From positions 152,001-216,000 of the forward strand of contig BSBK01006033.1 in the NCBI GenBank assembly GCA_027943335.1: 64,000 bases of DNA, given 5' to 3'. Origin of the DNA: Chamaecyparis obtusa. Its lineage: Eukaryota; Streptophyta; Pinopsida; Cupressales; Cupressaceae. Numbering within the stretch: the first letter of the stretch is position 1; each line of letters opens with the position of its first letter. The notes under the pieces were generated by a model. It did no database searches and was not told the origin of the DNA. It saw only the letters and a program-made list of their open reading frames with translations. The translations under genes were made by a program, and so were the position numbers. This document shows, piece by piece, positions 34,763 through 46,174 of the stretch.

Positions 34763-36231
34763 TGTTGGAAACTACAATTGAAACAATTGTTGTATTGTCA
34801 TTGATGTCAAACCTTAACTGGTAAGAGTGTTGTTACTTTGGAAAGTGTTGCTAAGGGGCTAGGCAAGGTTGGTAACAATAGCACCTAAGGAAAGGTTGAG
34901 TTATCTTGATACTACAAAGTGTACTTGACTATGTTGCACAATGATGAGACAATGTATTGTTTATTAAGACTGAAGACTAAACTGGTAGGCTTGACCGAGC
35001 AAAGAATGGAAAAATCATGTTTAAGCCAAGTAATGTTAGTGTCGACCGAGTCAATATATGCCGAGAAAAATTCTAGTGTCGACCGAACAATAGTTAATTG
35101 CCGAGGAAGAAAGTGTAAGCCAAGGAAACATTTTTAGTAATGACCGAGCTTTCTACATGAAGACCGAGTGTTTGATCACAATATTGACCAAGCATCAACA
35201 ATTTTATATTTGAAGAGAATTTAATTTTGGAGTCGACATTGTTGAATTCTTGGATTATGTAAAACATGTTGACTTTATTTATTGATTATTTGGAAGCATT
35301 AAATGCACTGTAAAATATTTTATTATAAATCTTTAAGAGATTTGAGATGATTCTAGAAAAGGAGCTAAAGAACATGAAGCGGGTAGATTCAATGAATCTG
35401 ACCTAACCCTAAGATCTATGAATGAGATTGAGCAGCATAAGATGAGTTAACCTAATTGAGGAAAATATAAAGTGTTGGATATGCAAGTGCATGGGTGAAC
35501 AGAGAATGCTGGAAGAGTAAAGTTTTATTGACTATTTAAGTAGAAAAGGCTGAAGGAGAATTATGGTGGTTGCTTGAAGAAAAGTTCCGAGTAGATCAGA
35601 GATGGAGATGGCAAAGTTTCAAAGTCAGTAAACCAACATTAGTATACAGAATCGAATCTGATATTTGCAAAGTGAGTTGTATATTTTTTGATAAATATTG
35701 CTGCTACTTTCTAACCATTATAATAGTCAAAATCCTTTTAACAGAGGTTGACCTAACAATCATATGTTAAATCCTTTGAACAAGGTTGCATTCTAATGGA
35801 GTGTATGTAAGTCCTATGACTAGGCTCACTTTTAACAGGGTGATTGAAATCCTTTAACCGGGTCACACCTGACAGTGTGTATTGTAACCTTTGACAAAGT
35901 TGGCTTTTTACCGAGCTCACTTTAGAAGAGTGAAAATAATAGTAGCATGTTACAAAGTGGTTTTTCCCAAATTGGGTTTCCACTATAAAACCTAGTGTTA
36001 ATACTTGTGTGAATTTTTTGGTTAAACATTTCTATGTTTTACAAGTTAAGTTATAGCTGGGTAGTGAACTGCATTGTTGTATGTTTCTATTATTGAATCA
36101 GTGATGACTGAGTTTGTTTTGGTTATTGGATCTAATTTAAGGATAAGTTTTTGAGATTGTTTTATACATCAGGACCTGAGAACAACTGATTCACCCCCCC
36201 CCCCTCTCTGTTGTTCTAAATCATATTAATA
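34763..36231 (+). repeat. 5' LTR of element 5
   Basis: 1469 bp, starting TGTTGGAAACTACAATTG. Contains a run of 12 C near 36192-36204 and ends ATTAATA, where the 3' copy has ATTAACA, so the CA terminus is mutated here. Confidence 0.9.
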
Positions 36232-36233
36232 AT

Positions 36234-36245
36234 TGGTATCAGAAC
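36234..36245 (+). other. Primer-binding site of element 5
   Basis: TGGTATCAGAAC, one base different from the usual TGGTATCAGAGC for initiator tRNA-Met, two bases after the LTR. Confidence 0.82.
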
Positions 36246-36483
36246 GAAACGAAGCTGATAGCAAAAGATAACCAGAAGATTATAGATCTTTTGTGTACAT
36301 TGAGGAAGAATAAGAGGCAAGTAATAGACTTGCACCTGATGTCGAGTCTCGAGTAAGCAATGCCGAGTGACAGATAGATGCTACCGAGCATCAGGAAAAT
36401 AGTGCCGAGAGAGAATAAGAACATGCCAAGCTACAAGAAAATGTTGTTGAATATTAGGAAGAGGTTTCCGAGCATTCTGAAGT

Positions 36484-38154
36484 TCAATTAGACAATCTTG
36501 TTGAGGAACATGATGAAATAGAGGAGAGAGGAGCTGAACCTATTTTGGCAAAATATGTAAGAAGACATCACAAGCCTGAACAGATAATTGGAGACAAAAA
36601 TACTAGAATTCAGATCAAAAGTAAGACTAATGATCCAACATGCCTACTGTGTGAATTTGAACCCAAGTCAACTAGAGAGGCATGGAGAATGAAGACTGGA
36701 TACAAGCAATGAATGAAGAAATTGACCAGATTGAGAAGAATGATACTTGGACTCTGGTGCCGAGACCTAAAAACAAAAATGTTATAGGAACAAAGTGGGT
36801 ATTTTGAAATAAGATGAATGAAAATGGTGAAATCGCTAGGAACAAAGCTAGGTTGGTATGCAAAGGCTATGCACAAGAAGAAGGAATAGATTATGGGGAG
36901 ACATTTGCTCTTGTAGCTAGATTGGAAGGAGTAAGAACTCTGCTTGCATATGTTGCTTATAAAGATTTCAAGGTATATCAAATGGATGTCAAGTCTGCAT
37001 TTTTTAATGGTATACTAGAAGAAGAAGTTTACATAGAACAACTAGAATGTTTTATTGATCCAAACATAAGACACATGGTGTGCAAACTGAATAAAGTATT
37101 ATATGGATTGAAGCAAGCTCCTAGAGCATGGTATGAGAGGTTTCACAACTACTTGATATAAATTGGATTTTCAAAAACAAATGACATAAGCAATCTGTAC
37201 ATGAAGGATGAAGAAGGTAAAGGTATCCTATTGGCAAAAAATTTTGTGGATGACATTATTTTTGGGTGACAAGATGCATTATGTCAAAGCTTTTCAAATG
37301 AAATGCAAACTGAATTTGAAATGAGTATGTTTGGTGAGATCAAATTCTTTGTTGGTTTACAAGTATATCAGAGGAAGAATGGAATTTTTATTACACAGTC
37401 TAAGTATGTTAATGAAATACTGAAAACTTTTGGGATGGAAGATGCTAAACTAGTGGGAACTCCTATGGTTACTGGACAAAAGTTATCTAAGAATGATGAT
37501 GCTGCAGAAGTGAATCAGACTTTGTACAGATCCATGATTGGAAAATTACAGTATGTTGTACATAGTAGACCAGATATTGCATTAGTTGTTGGGATTGTGG
37601 CAAGATTCTCTGCCAATCCTAAGGAAACACACATGATGGACGTGAAAAAAATTATGAGATACTTGAAAGGAACTACTGACTATGGTCTATATTATAAGAA
37701 GGATGAAAAATTTGAACTCAGAGTTTATACAGATGCTGATTGGGAAGGAAATGTAGATGATAGAAAGAGCACTAGTGGTGGAGATTTCTTTCTTGGACAT
37801 AGATTAGTCTCCTGGACAAGCAAGAAATAAAATTGCATTTTCCAATCTACTGTCGAGACCGAGTATGTTGCTACTGCAGTAAACTGTTCAAATTTGATAT
37901 GGATAAAACAATTGTTGATAGGCATGAAAGAAGAAATCACTGAACCTATTGTTATTTTCTGTGACAACACAAGTGCTATCAATATTTATAAGAATCCAGT
38001 GATGCACACTAAGATCAAGCACATTGCAATGAAGTATCACTACTTGAGATAATTAGTACAAGACAAAGAAGTCCGCATGGAATATGTGAATACAAAAGAA
38101 TAATTAGCAGACATATTCACTAAAGCTTACCCAGAGAAGCTCATGAGTATTTGA
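36484..38154 (+). pseudogene. Copia RT and RNase H remnant (element 5)
   Basis: Starts with a stretch of the integrase-RT linker, then [73 protein letters not shown] and the catalytic FVDD near 37245. The connection KFFVGLQVYQRKNGIFITQS follows, then RNase H YTDADWEGNVDDRKSTSG and SWTSKK. A single frame holds throughout but has stops near 36808, 37159, 37267, 37828, 38050 and 38101, and a frame change at the very end. Gag, protease and integrase are missing upstream, only about 240 bases after the primer site, so the copy was deleted before or after insertion. Confidence 0.9.
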
Positions 38155-38694
38155 GAAGTCAATTAGGGGTTCTTCTCCTAATTGAGGCTACCTAGACAAG
38201 CTAGGAGCACTGCATCAAATGTGCTACAGTAGAATATCTGACAAATTGATGCAGAAGATTGTCACACTTTAGGGCTGGCCTAGAGTTGTGAAAAGAAGCA
38301 AAGACAAGGAATCAGTCATAAGCAAGATGACAGAGGGAGAAACACTGAGCTGCATAGATATTATCTACATCTGATGGATGTATATTTTAGTTGTTGCTTC
38401 GACATTTTTGTCAAAGAGGGAGATGAACTGATATGATAACACATGACACTAAAAGGTAAGAGGGAGATGAACTGATGAAACTGAAGATAAGGATGATGAA
38501 CTGAAATGAAGGATCAGGATAGAGGGAGATCTGAATATACTTTTGATGGTCACAGAAGTGAGGCTTATAAGATTCTGAATCAGAATGAAGCTAAGGATAT
38601 TATAAATAATTCTCTGATGAACAGATAAGTTTTTGGATTGGTTGGTAATCTATGTGTTAGTCAGGTGATATCATATGGTGTTGCCATTAATGCC
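38155..38694 (+). other. 3' non-coding region of element 5
   Basis: About 540 bases with repeated GAGGGAGAT(GAACTGA) motifs near 38405-38530, echoing the purine tract. No ORF. Confidence 0.6.
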
Positions 38695-38706
38695 AAAGAG
38701 GGAGAT
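38695..38706 (+). other. Polypurine tract of element 5
   Basis: AAAGAGGGAGAT directly before TGTTGG of the 3' LTR. Confidence 0.88.
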
Positions 38707-38825
38707 TGTTGGAAACTGCAATTGAAACAATTGTTGTATTGTCATTAATGTCAAACCTTAACTGGAAAGACTATTGCTACTTTGGAAAGTGTTGCTAAGG
38801 GGCTAGGCAAGGTAGGTAACAATAG
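38707..38825 (+). repeat. 3' LTR of element 5, first segment
   Basis: First 119 bases of the LTR, broken by element 6. AATAG (38821-38825) is the target duplication copy. Confidence 0.92.
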
Positions 38826-39815
38826 TGTATGCACCCTAAAATGGTTGCCTAGACTTTGGGCCCCCATTCTTGCAATTTATCAAATCCCTGAATCAATATT
38901 TTCAAAAAATCAGCATTTTATCAATTATATCAATTTCCTTGATCAAGTCCTATTTTATCATTTTTGATTATTTGCCTTGAGCTAACCATTTTATCCTAAG
39001 TCTTTATTTATTTAAAAAGAATATTTCCTCCCTTTTTAATAAATAAAAAGCCCCACCTTTTCCTCTTATCCTAAGTTGCACAAATAAAGCATTTATTCCT
39101 ATTTTATAAAAAAGAGAAAATCACTTTTTGTCTCATATGGACACAAAAGTCAACTCTTATTTTTCCATTGGAGGATATTTGTGCACATGAATTGCTCTTC
39201 TTTGATGCTTCACATTGATTAAATCTTTTGCCTCTTAATCTCCATGGTCCATTCCTTTTCATTTCTTATAAAAGGAGGGCTCTCTTCCTCATTTGCATAT
39301 CCATCTCTTTTATGCTAATGTTATGTTGCAGGTTTTCTAGGTTATTTGGAGCTCTTTGAAGACATTCTTGCATTCAAGCTTTGAAGACATTGTTATTGCA
39401 TTTCATTTAGCTTGCTTTCTTGCTTTCATAGTTGCATTATCATGGCATTCATAGTTTAGATTTCTTTTATGCTATAGATTAATCTCACATAGTCTAAATA
39501 GGAAGGATTTGTAACACTTGTTCTTTCCTTTCATAGATTAGTCACATTATTCTTTCATTTTCATAGATTAGCTTGCATTGCATTGCATTTCATTTGATTC
39601 TTGGAGATATTGGCATTCTTGCCCTTGTCTTCACTTGAATCTCTCATTGTGTGGTTGACTAGCAAGGTCATTAAGCTTATTAGCTCTAGCTGAGAGCAAT
39701 TTTACAATCTTGCAACTCCATACATAGAGAGCTCTAGGTCGCTATTCAAGGTTTCTCTTTCATGGATTTTCTTTGATGTAATGACTTAAAGAAGTGCACT
39801 ACTTTTGTGTGTACA
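38826..39815 (+). repeat. 5' LTR of element 6
   Basis: Starts TGTATGCACCCTAAAATGG, ends GTGTGTACA. A TATAAAAGGAGGGCTC box near 39269-39284 is the likely promoter TATA and is kept in the other LTR (near 45628). Confidence 0.93.
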
Positions 39816-39819
39816 TTTC

Positions 39820-39836
39820 TGGGGCCCACCGTGGGG
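39820..39836 (+). other. Primer-binding site of element 6
   Basis: TGGGGCCCACCGTGGGG, four bases (TTTC) after the LTR. Same layout and nearly the same sequence as in element 4. Confidence 0.82.
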
Positions 39837-39843
39837 TGCTAGA

Positions 39844-40302
39844 ATGAGTATTCGTACTCCCACAGGGGCTACTCCTTTTACCCTCACTTATGGTGCTGAC
39901 GCAGTATTACCTTTAGAAGTTGAGATTCCCTCACTTAGAGTCTCTCTCAAAGGTTTGATTACAGATGAAGATTATCGTGCTATGAGATTGCAAGAATTGG
40001 AACTTCTTGATGAGAAACGTAGAACATCTTTTGATCACATGAGAGTTTACCAAAAGTTTATGTCTAAAGCATTCAACAAAAAGGTTCACCCTAGAGAATT
40101 CCAAGTGGGAGATCTTGTCCTACGTGAGAATCCTAAGAACCAACAACATCGAGAACAAAAGGGCAAATTTGAACCTAATTGGCTTGGACCATACATTATT
40201 ACTGCTGCTTTTGGGACAAGTGCTTACTTGCTATCTGATGAATAGGGGGAACAGCTCCCTGATCCTATTAATGTTTTGCACTTCAAAAAGTTCTATCCAT
40301 GA
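39844..40302 (+). pseudogene. Gypsy integrase C-terminal fragment (element 6)
   Basis: Frame from ATG 39844 reads MSIRTPTGATPFTLTYGADA, VEIPSLRVSLKGLITDEDYR, FQVGDLVLRENPKN and KFEPNWLGPYIITAAFG. It is interrupted by TAG at 40243-40245 and ends with a normal terminus LHFKKFYP at 40300-40302. It matches residues about 155-326 of the element 4 integrase closely. The catalytic core and everything upstream is missing, so it cannot act. The ATG is that of an internal Met in the RTSIRMPTG region, so the start is fortuitous. Confidence 0.9.
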
Positions 40303-40470
40303 TGCCTATTCTGTCTAGGGGCATCCTTTGTATATATCTTATTGATCCTGAAAAAATTTCAAAAAAATTCATATATGATGCTGAAAAAATCCTAAAAAGC
40401 ATATAAAAAGTCCTGAAAAAATACAAAAAAATTAAAAAAATGCAGAAAAATTCAAAAAAAATTAGAAAAA

Positions 40471-40590
40471 GTGCCTTGGTGAAAACCTGGAAACAGGTGC
40501 CTTGGTAGCAAAAATACAAAAAAATTGAAAAATAAAAAAAATAAAAAAATAAAAAAAATCTCCAAGGGGTGAAAACTTGGAAACAAGCGC
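40471..40590 (+). repeat. Repeated post-integrase motif of element 6
   Basis: Two copies at 40471-40517 and 40561-40590, each with GGTGAAAACCTGGAAACAGG or GGTGAAAACTTGGAAACAAG. They lie in A-rich runs and match the motif at 20551-20770 of element 4. Confidence 0.75.
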
Positions 40591-42299
40591 TACTTGAGGC
40601 CTTTGTACCCTTGTCTTTTAACATGCGTCCTTGACACTTAGCCATTCTCCATCATGCCTTGACCTTATTTGACTTGGTCTAGAATTGGTCTTTGTCTAGG
40701 GGGCATAGTTGTTAGCATAGGTCCGTTAGGTGCATTTGTCTCTTGGGGCATTTCACAAATAGGTGTTTTTTAACACCACCCCAAACAGTGTTTTTTAACA
40801 CTACCTTAGCGTCAAGTGTTTCTCGACACTTATCAGATGTCTTACCCACCAGTCTAAGTATGATGCGATATCACTCATTAGCAAATTTGATACTCAAAGT
40901 CTGACTCTATGACCAACACACACGCACTTAAACAATCAACTCAATTGAAATATGTTGACTTTATTTTTCTTTGTGTGTTGTCTATGAGTATTTCTTTGAT
41001 GAGTGGTCTCTCCCTGAGAAGTTTTCGATGATGCATAGCTAGAAGATTAAGGGTATGAGAACATGTTTTATTTCTTTATCTACTTATGGGTATATTTCAT
41101 TGATCTTAACTATCATGAGCATTTATGCTGGTCTTACTTAACACTAGGGATTGACAAGGTAGTATCCTTGACTGTTTGCGAGTGCATGCTTATAGCCATC
41201 TTGACTTTTCTTATGTCCTGATGCCAACATAATCTCACTATAGTAAACTTAGGTAATCTCACTGCACTAGTCATCTTGACCTACATGTCTTTGGTGCCTA
41301 GGTGAGATTCTCACATTCAATTTGATATAGATCATATTCATATACCCATAGTCATACTAGTGTGTATTGTATGATCTTATGACGCTACTAATAAAAGCTC
41401 GATAATGATAATTAGATGTCTATAAGCGTTGTGACCTTGCAAGTCAACCACTTTTCATAGTAGCTTGCATTTTTTAGGGTCATGTTAGATTAGTTTTGCA
41501 TCTTGCATATGGAGAGAGCTCTCCTTCTCATCTTACGTAGACCTGTTGGTCAACTGCGCTCATCTTCCCTTTTCTCGATCATGTCTTTCGCTCCTTATCT
41601 TTCATCATGACTTGTTCCTATCATCACAAGGGGTTAATCATATCATCATATCTATATCTTGAAAATGTCATTTTCAGAAACATGATTCTATATCATACAC
41701 ATGAGAATCAACCATACATCTATGAGAGAGAATATACATGAGCATTTATAACATACATTTTGAGCAAAATGACAAGACAATACATAAACTGATACATCCA
41801 TCACAAGTGAGACATAAACACAAGATATATTGAACATCCAGTAATCTCATATATATAACAATGTCATCATACAATATACAATATGAGATCCCAAAATCTG
41901 GATCACAAAGTCTCATGATATGTCCAAAACATCTAAACCTAAGCCCTAAACCTAGGACTCACTGCCACCATCCTGAGGACCTGGTGGTGGAGGAGGTGGT
42001 GCCACATCTAGTACCACATCCAATCTACCCACTACTACTGAGTAGGAAGGAGCCCTCTGATCCACTGGTACTACCTGTATGTAGAGACCATGGTAATATG
42101 CGACTCGCACTGCCTCTCTCTGTCTCTCTACAAGGGCAACCTATAGGGCTCTCTCTTGCCACTTTGTCTCTACCTGCTAATCAGTGAGCTGCTACTCTCT
42201 AACTACTATGGTGATCCTGAGCTACTATATCTCAGCCTCCAGAGCCTGTATCTGGCTCTCAGGTCCTCCCCTCCCGTAGGCTGATCCTGATGTACCTCT
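40591..42299 (+). other. Non-coding internal region of element 6
   Basis: About 1.7 kb after the integrase tail. Contains GTGTTTTTTAACACCAC-type short repeats near 40760-40830. No ORF is supported on the plus strand; on the minus strand the C-terminal extension of the mobile-domain gene may begin to fade here. Confidence 0.5.
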
Positions 42300-44266
42300 A
42301 CCTGTCGGCGAGTTGGTCTCGCCTCATCCTCAGGAGTTGTCAGTCTCCATCCCCATGACCATTTTCAACCACCTGATCTAGAGCCCTCACCTCTCTCCAT
42401 CCCTCTCCCTCCCCCTCTCCCTTTGTCTCCTCTGTCTCCCCCATCATCCCCGTCCCCACCCTAAACTGCTATCGGGGCATCAAGTACTATGAAATGAGGG
42501 AATGGTGCCCTCCACCGCTCAGCCCTGTATGCTACATCAGATTCTGCATCAGCCATATCAGGAAGGTACTCCCAGGGCTCCCTCCTAATGCCATTTATCT
42601 CCGCAATGGACAGCTGATGGTCTAACATGGGTAGCCACCCATGTCCCTCATCCCTAGACCTCGCATAAGTGGTGGTCTCTACTGAGACCCGCTGCTACCG
42701 CCTGAACTGTCACCATACCCGAGTGATGTAGAATCTCTCAACTATCTCTGCATGTTGTCCTACTAATGGCCAGCTGCATAGCATGTAGCTCAGCTCATCC
42801 TCTGCATCACCCCAAGACTCAACCTCCCTGTATGGCCTCCATATGAAGGAGGTCATCTCATCCAAGATCCGCCTGTAGTATGTCACATCCCCAGTATGGG
42901 AATATGATATAAATCCTTTGTACTTGTATATGTATGGATATCTCCGCTCTCTCGGCTGAACCCTGGGGTGCACCACAACGATGTGCTCCCAAGCCCACAC
43001 TTGTACCAAGATGGCACCGCAAGCCCATGTCCGACCATCCCTGTAGATGATCTCGTGTAACTCATGATACATCTCTGCAAGTATGGCAGGTCCCCATGCC
43101 ATGCACCGAGGTCTACCTACCAAGTCCACCAGTAGTCTGCCCCATCCAAGAGGGAATCCCTTCTGACTACGATCAGTCATTAAGGCCTATGAGATGATAG
43201 AAGCAACAATGCACGAGACTGGGAAGTCTCTGCCAAAATCATCCATTAATCACTCCCAACTGATGTGTCTGTCAATGATAGTGACATCCTGAAACATGCC
43301 TTGGATAGCATGTCGGCCCTCAGTGGTGTCCTGATCATAATATACCTATGCCAACAAATAGTCATGTTAGTTTTCATCATATGGAAACATTACACTTAAA
43401 CGATTATATCTTTAAGCATGATTATACTTACAGGCTCGCCATGTCATGGTACTCTAAGAATCCTATAGACATCCTCTAATGTGATGGATGCCTCTCCAGT
43501 GGGCAAGTGAAAGGTGTTATGCTCACTGTGCCATTGCTCGGCCAAGGTTGTCAGTAGACCATGATCGGCCTGGATATATGGGAACAGTAATAAGTATCAG
43601 AATCCCATCACTCGGATATCAGCCTCACCTGGATCATCTAGATCTCGAATGCATCTCAATCCCACCACCTTCGGCACTCTGATGAGTAACACCAGAAAGT
43701 GCTTCTGCAAACCATTAAACCAAGCTAGATGTCAGTACATATCATGATGAATGTCTAAAAATCAGTACAAGACATATACAACATAAACTTGTCTAGACCC
43801 ATGTCCTTTTTGCTCAAAAATACTTAAAAATATCATTTTTTAAAACTTGGGCGATACTGCTTTTGGGACAAGTGTCATGCGACACTTCTTCCTATAGTGG
43901 TGTGATATACCTTTGATTGTGCGATACTTCACCAGGTATCGCGCGATAGTTCACCAGTTATCATGCGATATTGTTGTCCACATGCGTGTGATACACTTGC
44001 AATCCACGAAGTATCATGCGATGTTTCTCTCTAAAGGGTCTGATACTTCTAAAGTATTGTGCGATATATCACCTAGTTCTTAAAATTGAGATTTTTAAAT
44101 TTAATTTTTTTTGAAAAAAATATGCTAAATATCTTAAATACTCATTAATGACTCAAAAAAGCAAAGTTTTTTTGAAAACTCACCAGGGCAGCATAGTGTG
44201 GAGGCCGGTTGTGCAACCGACCGCACTCAAACCGATGCCTATGGATGGGAATCGCTACTTACTGGG
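42300..44266 (-). pseudogene. Plant mobile domain (PMD) gene, broken, three exons, antisense in element 6
   Basis: Related to the MAIL1 / phosphatase-7-long-form plant mobile domain proteins. Exon 1 begins MAQ at about 44266 with a stop close behind, keeps NRPPHYAAL and ends CCCTG before a GTGAGT donor. Exon 2 starts after a TTTGCAG acceptor (near 43707) and has HNTFHLPTGEASITLEDVYR, then a GTAAGT donor near 43430. Exon 3, after GGCATAG near 43345, contains QGMFQDVTIIDRHISWE, VDLVGRPRCMAWG, LVQVWAWEHIVVV and ERFYITRVW, then a basic GDRGDKGRGRERG tail near 42400. The longest open piece is 42710-43180. At least five in-frame stops make it non-functional. PMD genes are known to be carried by plant transposons. 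Confidence 0.8.
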
Positions 44267-45170
44267 CCATTTTCTCTCTTTAAGCTCTCAAAATTCTCAA
44301 ATAGCTAAATGACAAATGATTTTGAAAATGACACTTTTGCCCCTTATATAGCATTTTGACTTTTTGACCAATTTTCAAAACACCTCAGAATTGTGCAAAA
44401 ATTGCACCTCTAGCTAATTTCGACATCCTGGATCTGTTTTCAAACTCAAAATCAAAATTAAAGTTAATCTTGATAGTCAAAATCGCATTTCAAAATTTCT
44501 CCCTCTTCTACATAGTTGGCTGACCATTTGAGGCCTGATCCTTCGATCTTTGTTGGGGCACCTTCATTTCTTCACCCCCATCTCTTTCAAACTCCTAGTC
44601 TATCATTCATTATCACTCACTTCATTTCTCTAAGGTTTGACTTAATTTTTATCCTATATCTTTCCTAGTCAAACCTAGTCAACCTAGGGCATGTCTTCAC
44701 TGCTTGATGGTTATCCTATTGTCCTATTCTTCGACTATGATTTCTAGTGCTTTCATCAAGTTTATCAGTTTCCTATTCTCCTTTACCTGATTTCAATTTC
44801 AATTCTGAGGGGGTAATACCTATCAGCTTTAATCTTTGATTCAGCTTTATCATTCAGCTCAGCTTGAGATTCTTATTTTTAGACTTGATTATCACCTAGC
44901 AAAGATGGTGGTGATTTTGTCTTTCAATTTTTATCTCCTATTTTTTAGACTTGATTATTGCCTAGCTCAGCGATGACAATAGTTTTATCTAAGGCTTGAT
45001 TTGCACCTAGCAGCGATGGTGTTGGTCTTGTCTTTCAGCTTTTTGCTTATGCTTGTCCTGATGTGTTCCCATCCGTTGAACACACATCTGAGTTGTTTTG
45101 TGATCCCAAAATGAACTCACATTTCAACTTCTTTGACTGCATGTGTTCCTGAAATGACCACACATTAGTC
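44267..45170. other. Upstream region of the PMD gene, element 6 3' region
   Basis: Non-coding; in minus sense it would be the promoter of the mobile-domain gene. Contains short repeats built on CCTAGCAAAGATGGTGGT / CACCTAGCAGCGATGGTG near 44896-45020, and ends in the purine tract. Confidence 0.5.
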
Positions 45171-45183
45171 AAAGAGGGGAAAA
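45171..45183 (+). other. Polypurine tract of element 6
   Basis: AAAGAGGGGAAAA directly before the 3' LTR. Confidence 0.88.
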
Positions 45184-46174
45184 TGTATGCACCCTAAAAT
45201 GGTCGCCTAGACTTTGGGCCCCCATTCTTGCAATTTATCAAATCCCTGAATCAATATTTTCAAAAAATCAGCATTTTATCAATTATATCAATTTCCTTGA
45301 TCAAGTCCTATTTTATCATTTTCGATTATTTGCCTTGGGCTAACCATTTTATCCTAAGTCTTTATTTATTTAAAAGGAATATTTCCTCCCCTTTTAATAA
45401 ATAAAAAGCCCCACCTTTTCCTCTTATCCTAAGTTGCACAAATAAAATATTTATTCCTATTTTATAAAAAAGAGAAAATCACTTTTTGTCTCATATGGAC
45501 ACAAAAGTCAACTCTTATTTTCCCATTGGAGGATATTTGTGCATATGGATTGCTCCTCTTTGATACTCCACCGTTGATTAAATCTTTTGCCTCTTAATCT
45601 CCATGGTCCATTCCTTTTCATTTCTTATAAAAGGAGGGCTCTTTTCCTCATTTGCATATCCATCTCTTTTATGCTAATGTTATGCTGCAGGTTTTCTAGG
45701 TTATTTGGAGCTCTTTGAAGACATTCTTACATTCAAGCTTTGAAGACATTGTTGTTGCATTTCATTTAGCTTGCTTTCTTGCTTTCATAGTTGCATTATC
45801 ATGGCATTCATAGTTTAGATTTCCTTTATGCTATAGATTAATCTCACATAGTCTAAATAGGAAAGATTTGTAACACTTGTTCTTTCTTTTCATAGATTAG
45901 TTGCATTGTTCTTTCATTTTCATAGATTAGCTTGCATTGCATTTCATTTCATTTGATTCTTGGAGATATTGGCATTTTTTCCCTTGTCTTCACTTGAATC
46001 TCTCATTGTGTGGTTGACTAGCAAAGTCATTAAGCTTATTAGCTCTAGCTGAGAGCAATTTTACAATCTTGCAACTCCATAGATAGAGAGCTCTAGGTCA
46101 CTATTGAAGGTTTCCCTTTCATGGATTTCCTTTGATGTAATGACTTAGAGAAGTGCACTACTTTTGTGTGTACA
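45184..46174 (+). repeat. 3' LTR of element 6
   Basis: 991-bp copy of 38826-39815, followed by AATAG (46175-46179). Confidence 0.93.

Larger units (their letters stand above)
38826..46174 (+). mobile_element. Ty3/gypsy deletion derivative (element 6) with antisense plant-mobile-domain gene
   Basis: LTRs at 38826-39815 and 45184-46174 (990/991 bp; about 3 percent different by eye). Target duplication AATAG at 38821-38825 and 46175-46179. Gypsy primer site and purine tract are in place. Of the pol region only the integrase C-terminus is left, starting seven bases after the primer site. A broken plant-mobile-domain gene runs antisense in the 3' region. Similarity of integrase tail, purine tract, primer layout and post-integrase motif to element 4 places it in the Tat lineage too. 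Confidence 0.93.

Noticed and set aside
41861..42187. 108-codon plus-strand ORF
   Set aside because: Opposite to the C-terminal side of the PMD gene; Pro/Ser-rich reading by chance.
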